A stretch of 64,000 nucleotides of DNA from Thermomonospora catenispora (GCF_006363815.1 NZ_RRYT01000020.1:1-64000), one strand, 5' to 3'. Shown: positions 26,257 to 35,203, numbered from the stretch's first letter. Numbers and translations are program-made. Notes: generated from the letters alone by a model not told the origin.

Positions 26257-26781
26257 CACGCCCCCTTCCCCGGCACGGTCCCCCGTCCGCCGGGTGTGAC
26301 GGCCGCCGCGTACGGCCGCCGAAAGACCATGATCGTTACTTTGCGGTGAATACCAGATCACACCGGTTTCCGATCCGACAAACCGGGCCCGACCAAGCCC
26401 AATCGGGACGGTCTACCGGATCGAAGCCGATGCACACCGGACGAACCGGATGGAAAATCCCTCGGATTTTACCGATCACGCACAAGAAGGTGATAGTTCG
26501 TCGTTACCGACCGGTCAGATTCCTTTATCGACCTGTCATCGTTCATATCGCCGACGCCAAGCACTCACCTGCTCCACGGCGCCGCGTGCCCGACGACGGG
26601 CCGCCCGACCGGCACCGAGGCCGGAACGGATCGGGCGGGTTCCGCCGCCCCCCTTCGGTGCGCCGGGGCCGAGGAGTGTCCGGTCGGCGGAAGGGCGGGT
26701 GCGCCGGCCATGACGGGTCAAGTCGAGCAGCGGGTACGGCCACGCCATGACGCGCACCCCCGGCCGCACGGGGAGGTCATG
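26257..26781. other. Gene-free intergenic region with lower GC
   Basis: 525 nt between divergent genes. From about 26340 to 26560 the GC content drops visibly against the rest of the window. It holds a 17-bp inverted repeat at 26454-26470 and repeated ACCGGA/CCGGA motifs at about 26415-26450. Reading frames here lack coding character. It probably carries the KAS III promoter and regulator sites. Confidence 0.5.
26454..26470. promoter_or_regulatory. AT-rich inverted repeat, possible operator
   Basis: AAAATCC-CTC-GGATTTT is a perfect 7-bp-arm repeat in an unusually AT-rich stretch about 200 nt upstream of the KAS III start. Confidence 0.35.
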
Positions 26782-27183
26782 ATGCCGGCAGGCAGGATAG
26801 GACCCGTAGGCGCCGTCCGCGGGATCCTGACGTTCGAGGGGAGCGCCGAGGACGTCGCCCGGGCGCGCAGATTCGTCGACCGAGCCCTGCGCCGTCATCC
26901 CCGGCGAGAGACCGCGGTCCTGCTCACCAGCGAGATCGTCACCAACGGCGTGGTGCACGGCGAGGGCCCGATCACGGTGGTGGTGCTGGAGTCCGAGGCC
27001 GGAGTGCGCGTGGAGGTCACCGACGCCGGATCCGGGTCGGTGCCGACGCTGCGGAAGTCCGGCACCGACGCCGAAGACGGCCGGGGCCTGCTGCTGGTGG
27101 ACCGGCTGGCCAGCCGATGGGACCATGTGCGCACCGCCGCCGGACTGACCGCCTGGTTCGAACTCGACGCCCCCGCCCACTGA
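26782..27183 (+). CDS. RsbW-like ATP-binding regulatory kinase
   Basis: A 133-aa single-domain HATPase of the anti-sigma-factor/serine kinase type. The N box reads LLTSEIVTNGVVHG, followed by VEVTDAGSG and GRGLLLVDRLASRWD. Such proteins bind sigma factors or phosphorylate STAS-domain partners. Two adjacent ATGs follow GGGAGG; 26782 (spacing 5 nt) is preferred over 26779, and a longer form from 26710 is possible. A STAS protein is encoded at 61263-61616, too far to assume pairing. Confidence 0.85.
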   Translation: MPAGRIGPVGAVRGILTFEGSAEDVARARRFVDRALRRHPRRETAVLLTSEIVTNGVVHGEGPITVVVLESEAGVRVEVTDAGSGSVPTLRKSGTDAEDGRGLLLVDRLASRWDHVRTAAGLTAWFELDAPAH

Positions 27184-27349
27184 GCGGCCGCCGCCCGCCG
27201 GACCGTCCGGAGTCCGACGCGGCCCCCGGACGTCCCGGACGGCGGGCCGCCGATGCGGCAGAGCACGTCCTGATCACGGATGCCTTCGAACGGCCCGCAG
27301 GCTCCGCCACGAAGCCCGGACCGCACTAACATCTGCCACGCCAGGACCT

Positions 27350-28225
27350 ATGGCACGCTCTGCACCGAAACGGCCCGACATGGATGATCTCGAGCACCGA
27401 CCCGCCGGGTCGGCCACGCTGCTCCCTCCTGCCCTGCGGCATCTGTTCAGCGACGGAGGCGCGGGACGTGCCCTGTCGGTGGAGCTGCCGCCGGGGAGCG
27501 TGGTGTGGCCCGACCCCGGCTATCCGCAGCGCCACCCGGTGCGCCGACCGGCGTTCTGGGTGAGCGACGATCCGGTGTCGGGGGAGCTGTGGAGCGCCCT
27601 GCGCGCCGAGCACCCGCGGTCCGGGCTGTGGCCGGTGCTGCTGGACGAGTCCACCCAGCCGTGGTCGGCGGGGCAGGTGGCGCCCGAGCCGGTGTCGGAG
27701 ATCGACAACTACGATCCGGCCGCGTTCATGGCCGAGGTGTGGGAAGACTGGTGCGCCCAGCAACCCGACGACGACTACTCCGAGCTGGAACCGTTCGGCC
27801 GGCACTGCCCGGGGCTCGCACCGCCCGGAACGCTGGTGCACGACCCCGACGAGCTCGCCGACCGGTACGCCCGCACGCTCGCCCGGCGGGGCCTGTCACT
27901 GGGCCTGGCGGCCGTGGACCGCGGCGCGGACGCCCTGGCCGCGATGGGCTGGCAAGGGGCGCTCAACCACAACGAGTGGACCGCCCCACTGGCGGCCGTG
28001 GTGCGCGGCTGGGAGGACCGCTTCGGGGTGCGGGTGGTGGGGCTGGGCTTCAACACCCTGGACCTGAGCGTGGCCGCGCCGCCGCTGACGGCGCGGCACG
28101 CCCTGCAGGTGGCCGCCGAGCACTGGGCGTTCTGCCCGGACATGATGTTCCAGGGCCCCGGGACGCTGACCGGGTACGCCGAGGAGATCCGCGGCAAGAC
28201 CTCGTGGTCGTTCTGGTGGGACTGA
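27350..28225 (+). CDS. DUF4253-domain protein
   Basis: A 291-aa soluble protein. The C-terminal part has the features of DUF4253: LGLAAVDRGADALAAMGW, GFNTLDLSVA, AAEHWAFCPDMMFQGPG and the terminal SWSFWWD. The family has no known function and is common in actinobacteria. The first ATG (27350) has AGGA only 3 nt upstream; ATG 27380 is an alternative. No operon partner. Confidence 0.8.
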   Translation: MARSAPKRPDMDDLEHRPAGSATLLPPALRHLFSDGGAGRALSVELPPGSVVWPDPGYPQRHPVRRPAFWVSDDPVSGELWSALRAEHPRSGLWPVLLDESTQPWSAGQVAPEPVSEIDNYDPAAFMAEVWEDWCAQQPDDDYSELEPFGRHCPGLAPPGTLVHDPDELADRYARTLARRGLSLGLAAVDRGADALAAMGWQGALNHNEWTAPLAAVVRGWEDRFGVRVVGLGFNTLDLSVAAPPLTARHALQVAAEHWAFCPDMMFQGPGTLTGYAEEIRGKTSWSFWWD

Positions 28226-28232
28226 CCGCCCC

Positions 28233-28571
28233 TCAGGGCACCAGTTCGCGGTCGGCCGCCGCCGTCGGCTCGTGCTCCTCGGAGAGGACCAGATCCAGCA
28301 GCCCGGGGAAGCGGGCGTCAAGGTCGTCGCGGCGCAGCGTCAGGTAGAGCTTGCGGCCCTCGGGCCGCTGGCGGATCACTCCGCTCTCGCGCAGCACCCG
28401 CCAGTGGGTGGTGAGGGTGGACTTGGGGGCGGGGATGTCGATCGCCCCGCAGGACGTCTCCTGACCCGAGGCCAGGGCCCGCACGATGCTGAACCGGATG
28501 GGGTGGCCCAGGGCGTACAGCACGTCCACGAGCCTGATCTGCTCGCGTGCGGGGTGGTGCAACACGGCCAT
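28233..28571 (-). CDS. ArsR-type winged-helix regulator
   Basis: A 112-aa regulator with a winged helix: LVDVLYALGHPIRFSIVRAL, then PKSTLTTHWRVLRESGVIRQ and a wing (RPEGRKLYLTLRR). It lacks the CxC metal site of classical ArsR/SmtB sensors; its cysteine in TSCGAID is single, so it may sense something other than metal. ATG 28571 with AGGG 8 nt upstream is preferred over the in-frame GTG at 28580. It converges on the DUF4253 gene with a 7-nt gap. Confidence 0.87.
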   Translation of the reverse strand: MAVLHHPAREQIRLVDVLYALGHPIRFSIVRALASGQETSCGAIDIPAPKSTLTTHWRVLRESGVIRQRPEGRKLYLTLRRDDLDARFPGLLDLVLSEEHEPTAAADRELVP

Positions 28572-28857
28572 GAGGCCCACCCTACGGCACGTTCACCGCC
28601 CCTTGGGCCTCCCGGTACGGCCTGGTGAAGAGAAGGTCGCCGGCCGGTCGGAGCCGCCCGCCGGACCGGGCCCCGCCCGGGTGCGGGAAGCGGATCCGAG
28701 TCCGCTCGGGCCCGCGCCGGAGGCCTTCGGAGGGCCGCTCCCCCTCGGTCCGGCGAGCCGGTTTTCTGCTTCGGCGCAGAATTCCGGGACGTGCTTGTGC
28801 ACGATGTGACAAGTTCCCCTCTGAGCGGAATGGGCGGTTGCCCCCGTGGAGCGACCG

Positions 28858-30090
28858 ATGGCATCCTCGCCTCGTTCGCACGTCCGCTGGACGCTCGACG
28901 ACCCCGCCGGAGGAGACACCATCAGGCGCACCCGACGAGCCGCCGGGCCCCGGCGCTGGCCGCCCGCCGTGATCGCCACGGCGGTGGCGGGAACCCTGAT
29001 CACCGACATCGGCCTGGTGGCGTTCGCCGACCTCGGCGGCGGGAACGCCCCGGCCCCCGGACGCGACGACCGGCTGGTGTCCATCTCCCAGGACGCGGTG
29101 CGGCCCGCCCTCCCGGTGGTGGCCCCGCTGCGCGAGCGCCGCACCCCGCATCTGCTGCTGGCCCACTCCGGGACGCTGCCCGCGGAGGCGGTCGAACGGG
29201 TCCGCCGGACCAAGGGCGTCGCCGCCGTGGAGGTGGTCGACGCCGCCCAGGTGCAGGTCGCCGGGCGGCGGGTGGGGCTGCTGGGGGTGGAGCCGTCGAC
29301 GTTCCGCGCGTTCGCCCCGCCGGCGTCGGCCGCCTCGGACCAGTTGTGGCAGACGGTCGCGGCCGGGGATCTGGTGGTGTCGTTCGAGCTGGCCCGCGCC
29401 GCCGGGCTGACGCTGGGCGGCACGGTCCCCGCCGGCCGTGTCTCGGCGCCGGGCCAGGCCAGGCTGGGGGCGTACGCGTCGCTGGGGATCAAGAACGTGG
29501 ACGCCGTGGTCTCCCGTGCGCGGGCCCGGGAGCTGGGCCTGCCCGCCGGGAACGCGCTGATCGTCAGCGTGTCGGGCAAGACCGACCCGGCCCGTCTCGG
29601 CGCCCGGCTGCGCAAGGCGCTGCCGCGCGGCACCAAGTCCTCGGTGCTCGCCTCGACCGCCCGGTCCAGGACGCGGCAGGCCCCTCAGGTGACGGGACGG
29701 CCGGACGGGCTGCGCGGCGACGTCACCACCATCACCGGCAACCAGATGACGCCGCGGATGCGGAACGTGGTGCTGGAGATCAACAACCGGTTCGGGCCGT
29801 TCCCGGTCATCGGCTGCTTCCGCACCGGCGCCGACGCCCAGGACCATGCACGGGGACGGGCCTGCGACTTCATGGAGAGCACGGGCGGGCGGATGCCCAG
29901 CGCCAGCGCGCTCCGGCACGGCGACCAGGTCGCCGCCTACGCCGTCGCCAACGCCTCCCGGCTGGGCATCCACTACGTGATCTGGAAGCAGCACATCTGG
30001 AACGTCCGAGGCGGCGGCTGGCGACGCATGGAGGACCGCGGCTCCCTCACCCAGAACCACTTCGACCACGTGCACATCTCGGTGTTCTGA
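28858..30090 (+). CDS. Membrane-anchored protein with a LAS-type (DD-peptidase-like) C-terminal domain
   Basis: A 410-aa protein. A basic N-terminus and one membrane helix (about residues 33-55) lead to an extracytoplasmic region. Residues 70-280 resemble the MacB-like periplasmic part of FtsX-type permeases but without permease helices. The C-terminal 130 residues hold a LAS-fold metal site: DHARGRACDFM (His and Asp) and HFDHVHIS (His), as in D-Ala-D-Ala carboxypeptidases and related ARB_07466-like domains. GGAG stands 6 nt before ATG 28858. Cell-wall hydrolysis is likely but not certain. Confidence 0.75.
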   Translation: MASSPRSHVRWTLDDPAGGDTIRRTRRAAGPRRWPPAVIATAVAGTLITDIGLVAFADLGGGNAPAPGRDDRLVSISQDAVRPALPVVAPLRERRTPHLLLAHSGTLPAEAVERVRRTKGVAAVEVVDAAQVQVAGRRVGLLGVEPSTFRAFAPPASAASDQLWQTVAAGDLVVSFELARAAGLTLGGTVPAGRVSAPGQARLGAYASLGIKNVDAVVSRARARELGLPAGNALIVSVSGKTDPARLGARLRKALPRGTKSSVLASTARSRTRQAPQVTGRPDGLRGDVTTITGNQMTPRMRNVVLEINNRFGPFPVIGCFRTGADAQDHARGRACDFMESTGGRMPSASALRHGDQVAAYAVANASRLGIHYVIWKQHIWNVRGGGWRRMEDRGSLTQNHFDHVHISVF

Positions 30091-30900
30091 GCGGGGAGCG
30101 GCCCGGTCGCCGCTCGTCTCCCCTGACGCCGGGCGCATCCGAGGCGCCCGACGCGCCGACCGCGCCCTGTGCCGCGGGCGGGCTCGTCACCACGGCCGCA
30201 GAGGACATGCCCGACGGTGAGATCGACACCTCACTGCTCCCGCCCATGGCCCCCGACCCGGTGCGCGACGGCCCTCACAACGCCGGCCGCCCGGCCGATG
30301 ATCGCCGCCGCCTGCACACCGGCCTGCAGCACCGCACCCGAAGCGGCGTCATCGGTCGCCCCTCACCGGGGACCGCCGAGAAAGGCCGTCCTCGCCTCAC
30401 CCGTACAGGGCTGCTCGTACAGGGCTTCGCCTCCGTACCGGACCTCCTCGGGCGGCCTCGGCACAGGCCGGAACGACCTGTGCCGCAGGCCGCGATGACC
30501 GGAGCGGCCCTCGCTCCCGACAGCCCGCTCTGCGGCCGCAGGCTCGCCCCGGAGCGGGCCCGGGAACACCCTTGGCCGGCGACGTACTGGGAAACGATCG
30601 ATCACATCCTGGAGCACGACGAGACAGTCGCCCGTCGCTTCCGAGCAGCCGCCGCCTCAGAACCCCCGAGTCAATGAAACGCCTCCCGCAAGGGCTCTCG
30701 TTTCCGGGAAGCCCGACCCGCCCGCAGACCCGTCGTCCGTGAACGGAGGGGGAAGCCCGACGCTCCTGCCTGCCGCCGTCCAGGACGAACCGCGCAGGCC
30801 GGGGTCAGGGCGTGAAGGTCGTTCGCCCGATCGAGGGCGCTCCGCCTCCCGAGTCCCGGCCCTGGTCGCTCCCCGCCGAAAGCCGCTGCGCGACCCCCCT
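30091..30900. other. 810-nt stretch without a convincing gene
   Basis: A terminator hairpin opens it (GAGCGGC/GCCGCTC, 30096-30115). The only frame with some protein character is 30495-30677 on plus (60 aa, ending ATYWETIDHILEHDETVARRF), without a ribosome site or recognised family. Base composition is slightly less biased than in neighbouring genes. It may be decayed coding sequence. Confidence 0.45.
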
Positions 30901-31761
30901 TCAGGGGGTGCCGAACAGCGTCCGAGGCGGCACGGGGACGTTCACGTCCTCGCCGTGCAGGGGGGCGACTCCGGCGCTGAAGCCGGCCAGGGCGTCGGAA
31001 TCCATGCAGCGGGCACGGATCGCTCCCCCGGCCGCCCGGCGGGTCAGCTCCGCGTCGGGCAGCTCGGCGTCGGAGGCGGCCAGGACGAGGTTGCCGAACC
31101 GGCGTCCCCGCAGCACTCCCGGATCGGCCAGCAGCAGCGTGTGCGCGAAGACGCCGCGCAGCGTGGCCACCATCCGCCGGGCGAACTCCAGGCCGCGCCC
31201 GTCGGCGATGTTGGCCAGGTAGACGCCCTCGGGCCGCAGCACGCGCCGCACCTCCCGGGTGAACTCCTCGGTGACCAGGTCCTTGGGGACGGTCGTGTCG
31301 GCGAACGCGTCCAGCACCACCAGGTCGTCGCAGGCGTCGGGCAGCGCCGCCACCCCGCTGCGCCCGTCGGTCACCCGCACCCGCAGGCCGCGCACGGTGC
31401 GCAGCGGCAGCCGCGTGCGCACCAGATCCAGCAGAACCGCGTCGGGTTCCAGCACGATCTGCCGGGAACCGGGCCGGGTCGCCGCCACATAGCGCGGCAG
31501 AGTGCAGGCGCCGCCGCCGATGTGGACGGCGTCGATCGGCTGGCCGGGCGGACGCACGCAGTCCACCACGTCGCCCATCAGCCGCATGTACTCGAAGCTC
31601 AGATGGGTGGGGTCGGCCAGGTCCACATAGGACTGCGGGACCCCGTCGAGGGTGAGCAGCCAGCCGCCGGCGCGGTGGGGATCGGGGCGCAGCTCGACCC
31701 GCCCGTCGGCGCTGCGCTCGACCTCGGGCGCCGCTTTGCGGATGTCTCGTCGCCGGCCCAT
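30901..31761 (-). CDS. Spermidine synthase-like methyltransferase-fold protein
   Basis: A 286-aa Rossmann-fold protein. VHIGGGACTLPRYVA is the nucleotide-binding loop, IVLEPDAVLLDL carries the acidic residue that binds the cofactor ribose, and DDLVVLDAFADTTVPKDL matches the region after strand 4 in polyamine aminopropyltransferases. The canonical catalytic Asp-containing motif is altered, so it is better called spermidine synthase-like. It stands alone, divergent from the CHAP gene. Confidence 0.82.
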   Translation of the reverse strand: MGRRRDIRKAAPEVERSADGRVELRPDPHRAGGWLLTLDGVPQSYVDLADPTHLSFEYMRLMGDVVDCVRPPGQPIDAVHIGGGACTLPRYVAATRPGSRQIVLEPDAVLLDLVRTRLPLRTVRGLRVRVTDGRSGVAALPDACDDLVVLDAFADTTVPKDLVTEEFTREVRRVLRPEGVYLANIADGRGLEFARRMVATLRGVFAHTLLLADPGVLRGRRFGNLVLAASDAELPDAELTRRAAGGAIRARCMDSDALAGFSAGVAPLHGEDVNVPVPPRTLFGTP

Positions 31762-31857
31762 GGGCCTCCTCTCCCTGTCCGGTTCGCGGGGTGCCGCACG
31801 GCCATGCCGCGCCGCCCGTCATGTCGGGAACGCCGACGACCGAGTCCGACCGACGAC

Positions 31858-31886
31858 TTGCCCGCCCGCTTTACCTCAAGTACATT
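31858..31886 (+). promoter_or_regulatory. Candidate sigma-70 promoter for the CHAP gene
   Basis: TTGCCC, a 17-nt spacer and TACATT. Transcription from here would give a 5' UTR of about 165 nt. Confidence 0.4.
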
Positions 31887-32056
31887 CCCCCGAGACCGAT
31901 TCGTGACCAACCCCCACCAGGAGGTCCGGTCGAGGCCGCCGCGCGTCCCGCGGTGCGGCCGCGTCGTCGGAACGTCGAGGACCCGAGCGTAACGGGCGGG
32001 CCCGGCCCCGGGCGCCGGGACCGGAGGCCGACCCGACCGGCGCTCCACGGAGAGCC

Positions 32057-33067
32057 ATGGACCCGATAGGCAGAAAGCTGCTCGAAGTCGCCGAGAAGGA
32101 ACTCGGTTACACCGAGAAGGCCGGCGGCTACACCAAGTACGGGAAGTGGTGGACCGAGCACGTCGACGCCGACCACGACCCGTACTTCACCACGGCGCCC
32201 TGGTGCGACATGTTCCTGGCCTGGGCGGCCGACAAGGCGGGGGTGACGGAGCAGGTCGGGCGGTTCGCCTCCACCGTCGAGCACGCCAAGTGGTTCGCCG
32301 CCCACGACGCATGGGGCGGCGAACCCGAGCCCGGCGCGATCGTGTTCTTCGACTGGAAGGGCTCCAACGACATCGAGGCCGTCGACCACGTGGGCATCGT
32401 CACCGCGGTCGACGGCGGCAAGATCCACACCATCGAGGCCAACGTCGACGGCGTGCATCTGCGGAAGAAGGTTCGCGACGAGAGCGTCATCGCCGGCTAC
32501 GGCTACCCGTCGAAGGTGAAGCCGGCCGCGCAGACCGCCAAGTACGTCCCCAGGCACGCCGCCCCGCCGCCCTCCCCCCGGCAGCTGACCGAGGCGCCCG
32601 GCGAGCAGGGGCGGGCCGCCGCCACCCGCGAGGCCGCCAAGGCCTCCGACGAGGGCGAGTCGCTGCTGTCGGGTCCGCAGGACGCGGTGCTGACGGGGCT
32701 GATGGCCGTGGCGGTCGTGGGGTCGGTGGCGCTGTCGGTCGGCAAGGCGGTCGCGGCGAAGATGCCCACGAGCTCTCCGGTGCGGATCCGCAAGCGCGGC
32801 AAGCACCACCGCCGTCCGGTGGCGCTGCCGCCCGACGTCACCCCCGAGCAGCTGGACCGGGCCGAGGCCGTCACCGCGCCGATGCCGGCGGTCAGCGCCG
32901 CGGTGGCCGCCGAGGCCGAGGACCGCGAGTTCTGGGGCCGGATCGAGCACCTCAAGGAGGACCAGGAGCTGGCGTTCTGGGACTCGTTGCACGCCGAGCT
33001 GGCCGAGGCCTCGGAGCGGCACGCGCTCCCGGCCGGCCACCGGATCCCGTCCTCGCTCAACGCCTGA
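32057..33067 (+). CDS. CHAP-domain amidase with an internal membrane segment
   Basis: A 336-aa protein. Residues 1-155 form a CHAP (cysteine, histidine-dependent amidohydrolase/peptidase) domain with Cys50 in APWCDMF and His111 in AVDHVGIV. There is no N-terminal signal peptide. After a Pro/Ala-rich linker, a single hydrophobic helix (about residues 213-240, VLTGLMAVAVVGSVALSVGK) is followed by a basic patch and a helical tail (EFWGRIEHLKEDQELAFWDSL). The topology needed to expose the enzyme to peptidoglycan is unclear. GGAGAGCC precedes the ATG. Confidence 0.85.
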   Translation: MDPIGRKLLEVAEKELGYTEKAGGYTKYGKWWTEHVDADHDPYFTTAPWCDMFLAWAADKAGVTEQVGRFASTVEHAKWFAAHDAWGGEPEPGAIVFFDWKGSNDIEAVDHVGIVTAVDGGKIHTIEANVDGVHLRKKVRDESVIAGYGYPSKVKPAAQTAKYVPRHAAPPPSPRQLTEAPGEQGRAAATREAAKASDEGESLLSGPQDAVLTGLMAVAVVGSVALSVGKAVAAKMPTSSPVRIRKRGKHHRRPVALPPDVTPEQLDRAEAVTAPMPAVSAAVAAEAEDREFWGRIEHLKEDQELAFWDSLHAELAEASERHALPAGHRIPSSLNA

Positions 33068-33083
33068 GCCGGATGCCGATCCG

Positions 33084-33125
33084 CCGGTGTGCGGCCGTGC
33101 GGGCGCCCGCACGGCCGCACACCGG
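33084..33125. terminator. 42-bp perfect palindrome, bidirectional terminator
   Basis: The two 21-nt arms (beginning CCGGTGTGCGGCCGTGCGGG) are exact complements with no loop sequence between them. It lies between convergent genes and is followed on plus by CCTTTG. Probably a strong two-way terminator. Confidence 0.65.
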
Positions 33126-33135
33126 GCGTCCTTTG

Positions 33136-33519
33136 TCAGTGCAGGCCGTGGCGGATGCGGGCGGAGTGCATCCGCGCCGCCGGCCCGGTCCGTGCGCGGG
33201 CCCGCATCAGGCCGCTGCGTTTGGCATGGGACCGGGTCCGGGTCATATGAACCGCACGGCGCCATGCGCTGCGATGACGCATCCGGCGGCGCCGCCACAA
33301 CCAGGCCACGACCGCCGCGGTGGCCACGGCGGCCAGACCCGCGCCCGCCGTGCCCGCCCTCGGGCCGGACCTGCCGGCGAACTGGCTCTTGACCTCGCTG
33401 AGCTTGTGCTGGGCCCGGGCCTTCACGTCGGCCTTGGCGGCCAGCGCCTCCATGGTCTCGCCGATCTCCGCACGGGTGCGCTCGATGTCGGCGGCCGCCC
33501 TCGACTCACTGGTGGTCAT
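33136..33519 (-). CDS. DUF3618-domain membrane protein
   Basis: A 127-aa protein. Residues 9-50 (AADIERTRAEIGETMEALAA, then KADVKARAQHKLSEVK) match DUF3618, a short helical domain. One membrane helix (about 61-77) is followed by an Arg/His-rich cytoplasmic or surface tail. The usual partners of this family (phage holin-like and DUF4235 proteins) are absent. Ribosome site GAGGAGA is 9 nt before the ATG. Confidence 0.85.
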   Translation of the reverse strand: MTTSESRAAADIERTRAEIGETMEALAAKADVKARAQHKLSEVKSQFAGRSGPRAGTAGAGLAAVATAAVVAWLWRRRRMRHRSAWRRAVHMTRTRSHAKRSGLMRARARTGPAARMHSARIRHGLH

Positions 33520-33680
33520 CGCGTGCTGTCTCCTCACGTGCAGTACGGCTCGCCGAAGGAGTTCCCTGCCGCGACACTGCGGACGAGTCCGACGACACGC
33601 GCTTTGCCGCAACTCGCCGTGATTTTGAGGGCCCGGATGCGAACTCGTTCCCTTGCGCCCGCTCCCTCGCGCGCCGCTCC

Positions 33681-34367
33681 TCAGGTCACCGGGCGCAGGT
33701 GCGGGCGGCGGCGCAGCCTGATCGACGCCAGCGTCATGGCCAGGACGGTCAGCGCCAGTGCGCACACCGTGCCGTGCGTCAGCCCCCGGGCCAGGTAGCC
33801 GCCGTCGGTGTGGTCGACCGCATAGGTGGCGATCTCGCGGCTGAACCAGAACGGCAGCAGCCGGGCCGCCGAGCCGGCGGGGTCCATCATCATCTGCAGC
33901 CCGACCACGGTGAGCAGCAGCAGCGTCCCCTCCAGCTCGCGCGGCACCAGCACGCTGAGCACCAGCCCGAACGGGGCGGCGACCGCCACCGTCAGCAGCA
34001 TGATCAGCGCGATGGCGCCGTGCTCGACCCGGTCGGCGTCGACCCGGATGAGCAGGAAGTACGGCGCCGACAGCACCAGCCCCAGCGTCCACAGCGCGGC
34101 CAGCCGCCCGGCGTACAGATGACCGGTTCCGTACCCGGACAGCCGCAGCCGGGGCTCCAGCCCGCGGGCGGCGCTGCCGCTGAACAGCGCCGCCGTGCTG
34201 AGCGCCCACCCCAGCCCCAGGCACACGAACCGGATGGACTGGCCGAGGTGGTCGCCGCGGCGGCTCAGGTAGAACGCCAGCGGCAGCATCAGGATGATCA
34301 CCAGCACGGCTCGGCGTCGAAGGATCTCCCGGACCGTCATCTCGGCCACTGTCAGCACCTTGATCAT
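33681..34367 (-). CDS. ABC transporter permease
   Basis: A 228-aa membrane protein with six predicted helices, cytoplasmic N-terminus (MIKVLTVAEMTVREILRRRA) and no recognised substrate signature. Its ATG overlaps the stop of the ATPase gene by 4 nt (ATGA), so the two form an exporter. GGAGG precedes the start. Related ABC-2-type systems controlled by PadR regulators export drugs, lipids or peptides; the substrate here is unknown. Confidence 0.82.
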   Translation of the reverse strand: MIKVLTVAEMTVREILRRRAVLVIILMLPLAFYLSRRGDHLGQSIRFVCLGLGWALSTAALFSGSAARGLEPRLRLSGYGTGHLYAGRLAALWTLGLVLSAPYFLLIRVDADRVEHGAIALIMLLTVAVAAPFGLVLSVLVPRELEGTLLLLTVVGLQMMMDPAGSAARLLPFWFSREIATYAVDHTDGGYLARGLTHGTVCALALTVLAMTLASIRLRRRPHLRPVT

Positions 34368-35203
34368 GCACGCGCCTCCGTCGTCCGCGCCGGGGTCAGG
34401 TCGAGCACGGTGTCGACCCGGTCGAGTTGGTCGAGCAGATGGGTGACCACGACGATCGTCTTGCCGGCGTCCCGCCACGCCCACAGCTGACGCCAGAAGT
34501 CCACGTAGGAGCCGCGGTCGAAGCCCTGGTACGGCTCATCGAGCAGCAGCACGTCGGGGTCGCCGAGTCCGGCCATGACCAGATTGAGCTTCTGCCGGGT
34601 GCCGCCGGACAGGAACCGGGCCTGCCCGGCCCCGGCGGGATCCCAGTCCAAGGCGGCGGCGTATGCGCGGCCGGCCCGGACGGCGGCGCCGCGTCGCATG
34701 CCGCGGCCGGCGCCGACCAGCGCGAAGTGCTCGTCGGGCACCAGGAAGTCGCTGGTCCCGCCGTCCTGGGGGCAGAAGCCGAGGGTGCCGCGGAGGCGGA
34801 CCTCCCCGCGGTCGGGGGATTCCAGTCCGGCGCAGATCCGCAGCAGGGTGCTCTTGCCGCAGCCGTTGGCCCCGACCACCGCGGCTATCTCCCCGGCCCG
34901 CACGGTCAGGTCCACTCCGGACAGCACGGTGCGGCGGCGGTGGCGCTTGACGATGCCGCGGGCCTCCAGCCGGACCGGGCCGGGCGCGGACCGGCGGTGC
35001 GGCGCGGACCGCACGGGTGATCCGACGCTCTCGGCGACGGCGGCGGCATAAGCGTCGGGAGGCCCGAACGCCGCCAGCGGGGCCTGCCGGCTGTCGCGCA
35101 GGTGCACGGCCGCCTCGGCGACCACGTGCCGGGCCAGGGCGGGGTCGATCCCCCGCCGTCGCAGCTCCCCGTCCAGGGCGTGCAGCCAGGCATCGGTGTT
35201 CAT
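34364..35203 (-). CDS. ABC transporter ATP-binding protein with an N-terminal prefix
   Basis: A 279-aa ATPase. Walker A GANGCGKST, a Q-loop in FCPQDGG, signature FLSGGTRQK, Walker B DVLLLDEPYQGFD and the switch His in VVVTHLLDQ are intact. Residues 1-70 form an extra helical prefix (DGELRRRGIDPALARHVVAEA) that resembles the HAAS/DUF1700-type signalling domains often found near PadR regulators; here it is fused to the ATPase. Start and stop overlap both neighbours by 4 nt. Confidence 0.88.
   Translation of the reverse strand: MNTDAWLHALDGELRRRGIDPALARHVVAEAAVHLRDSRQAPLAAFGPPDAYAAAVAESVGSPVRSAPHRRSAPGPVRLEARGIVKRHRRRTVLSGVDLTVRAGEIAAVVGANGCGKSTLLRICAGLESPDRGEVRLRGTLGFCPQDGGTSDFLVPDEHFALVGAGRGMRRGAAVRAGRAYAAALDWDPAGAGQARFLSGGTRQKLNLVMAGLGDPDVLLLDEPYQGFDRGSYVDFWRQLWAWRDAGKTIVVVTHLLDQLDRVDTVLDLTPARTTEARA

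Noticed and set aside
26346-26750. Plus-strand frame across the low-GC region before the RsbW-like gene
   Set aside because: Arg/His-rich product without motif or ribosome site, codon third positions not GC-biased like real genes here.
31887-32056. c-di-AMP (ydaO) riboswitch upstream of the CHAP gene
   Set aside because: Such switches control wall hydrolases in actinobacteria, but I could not match its conserved sequence blocks in this 5' UTR.
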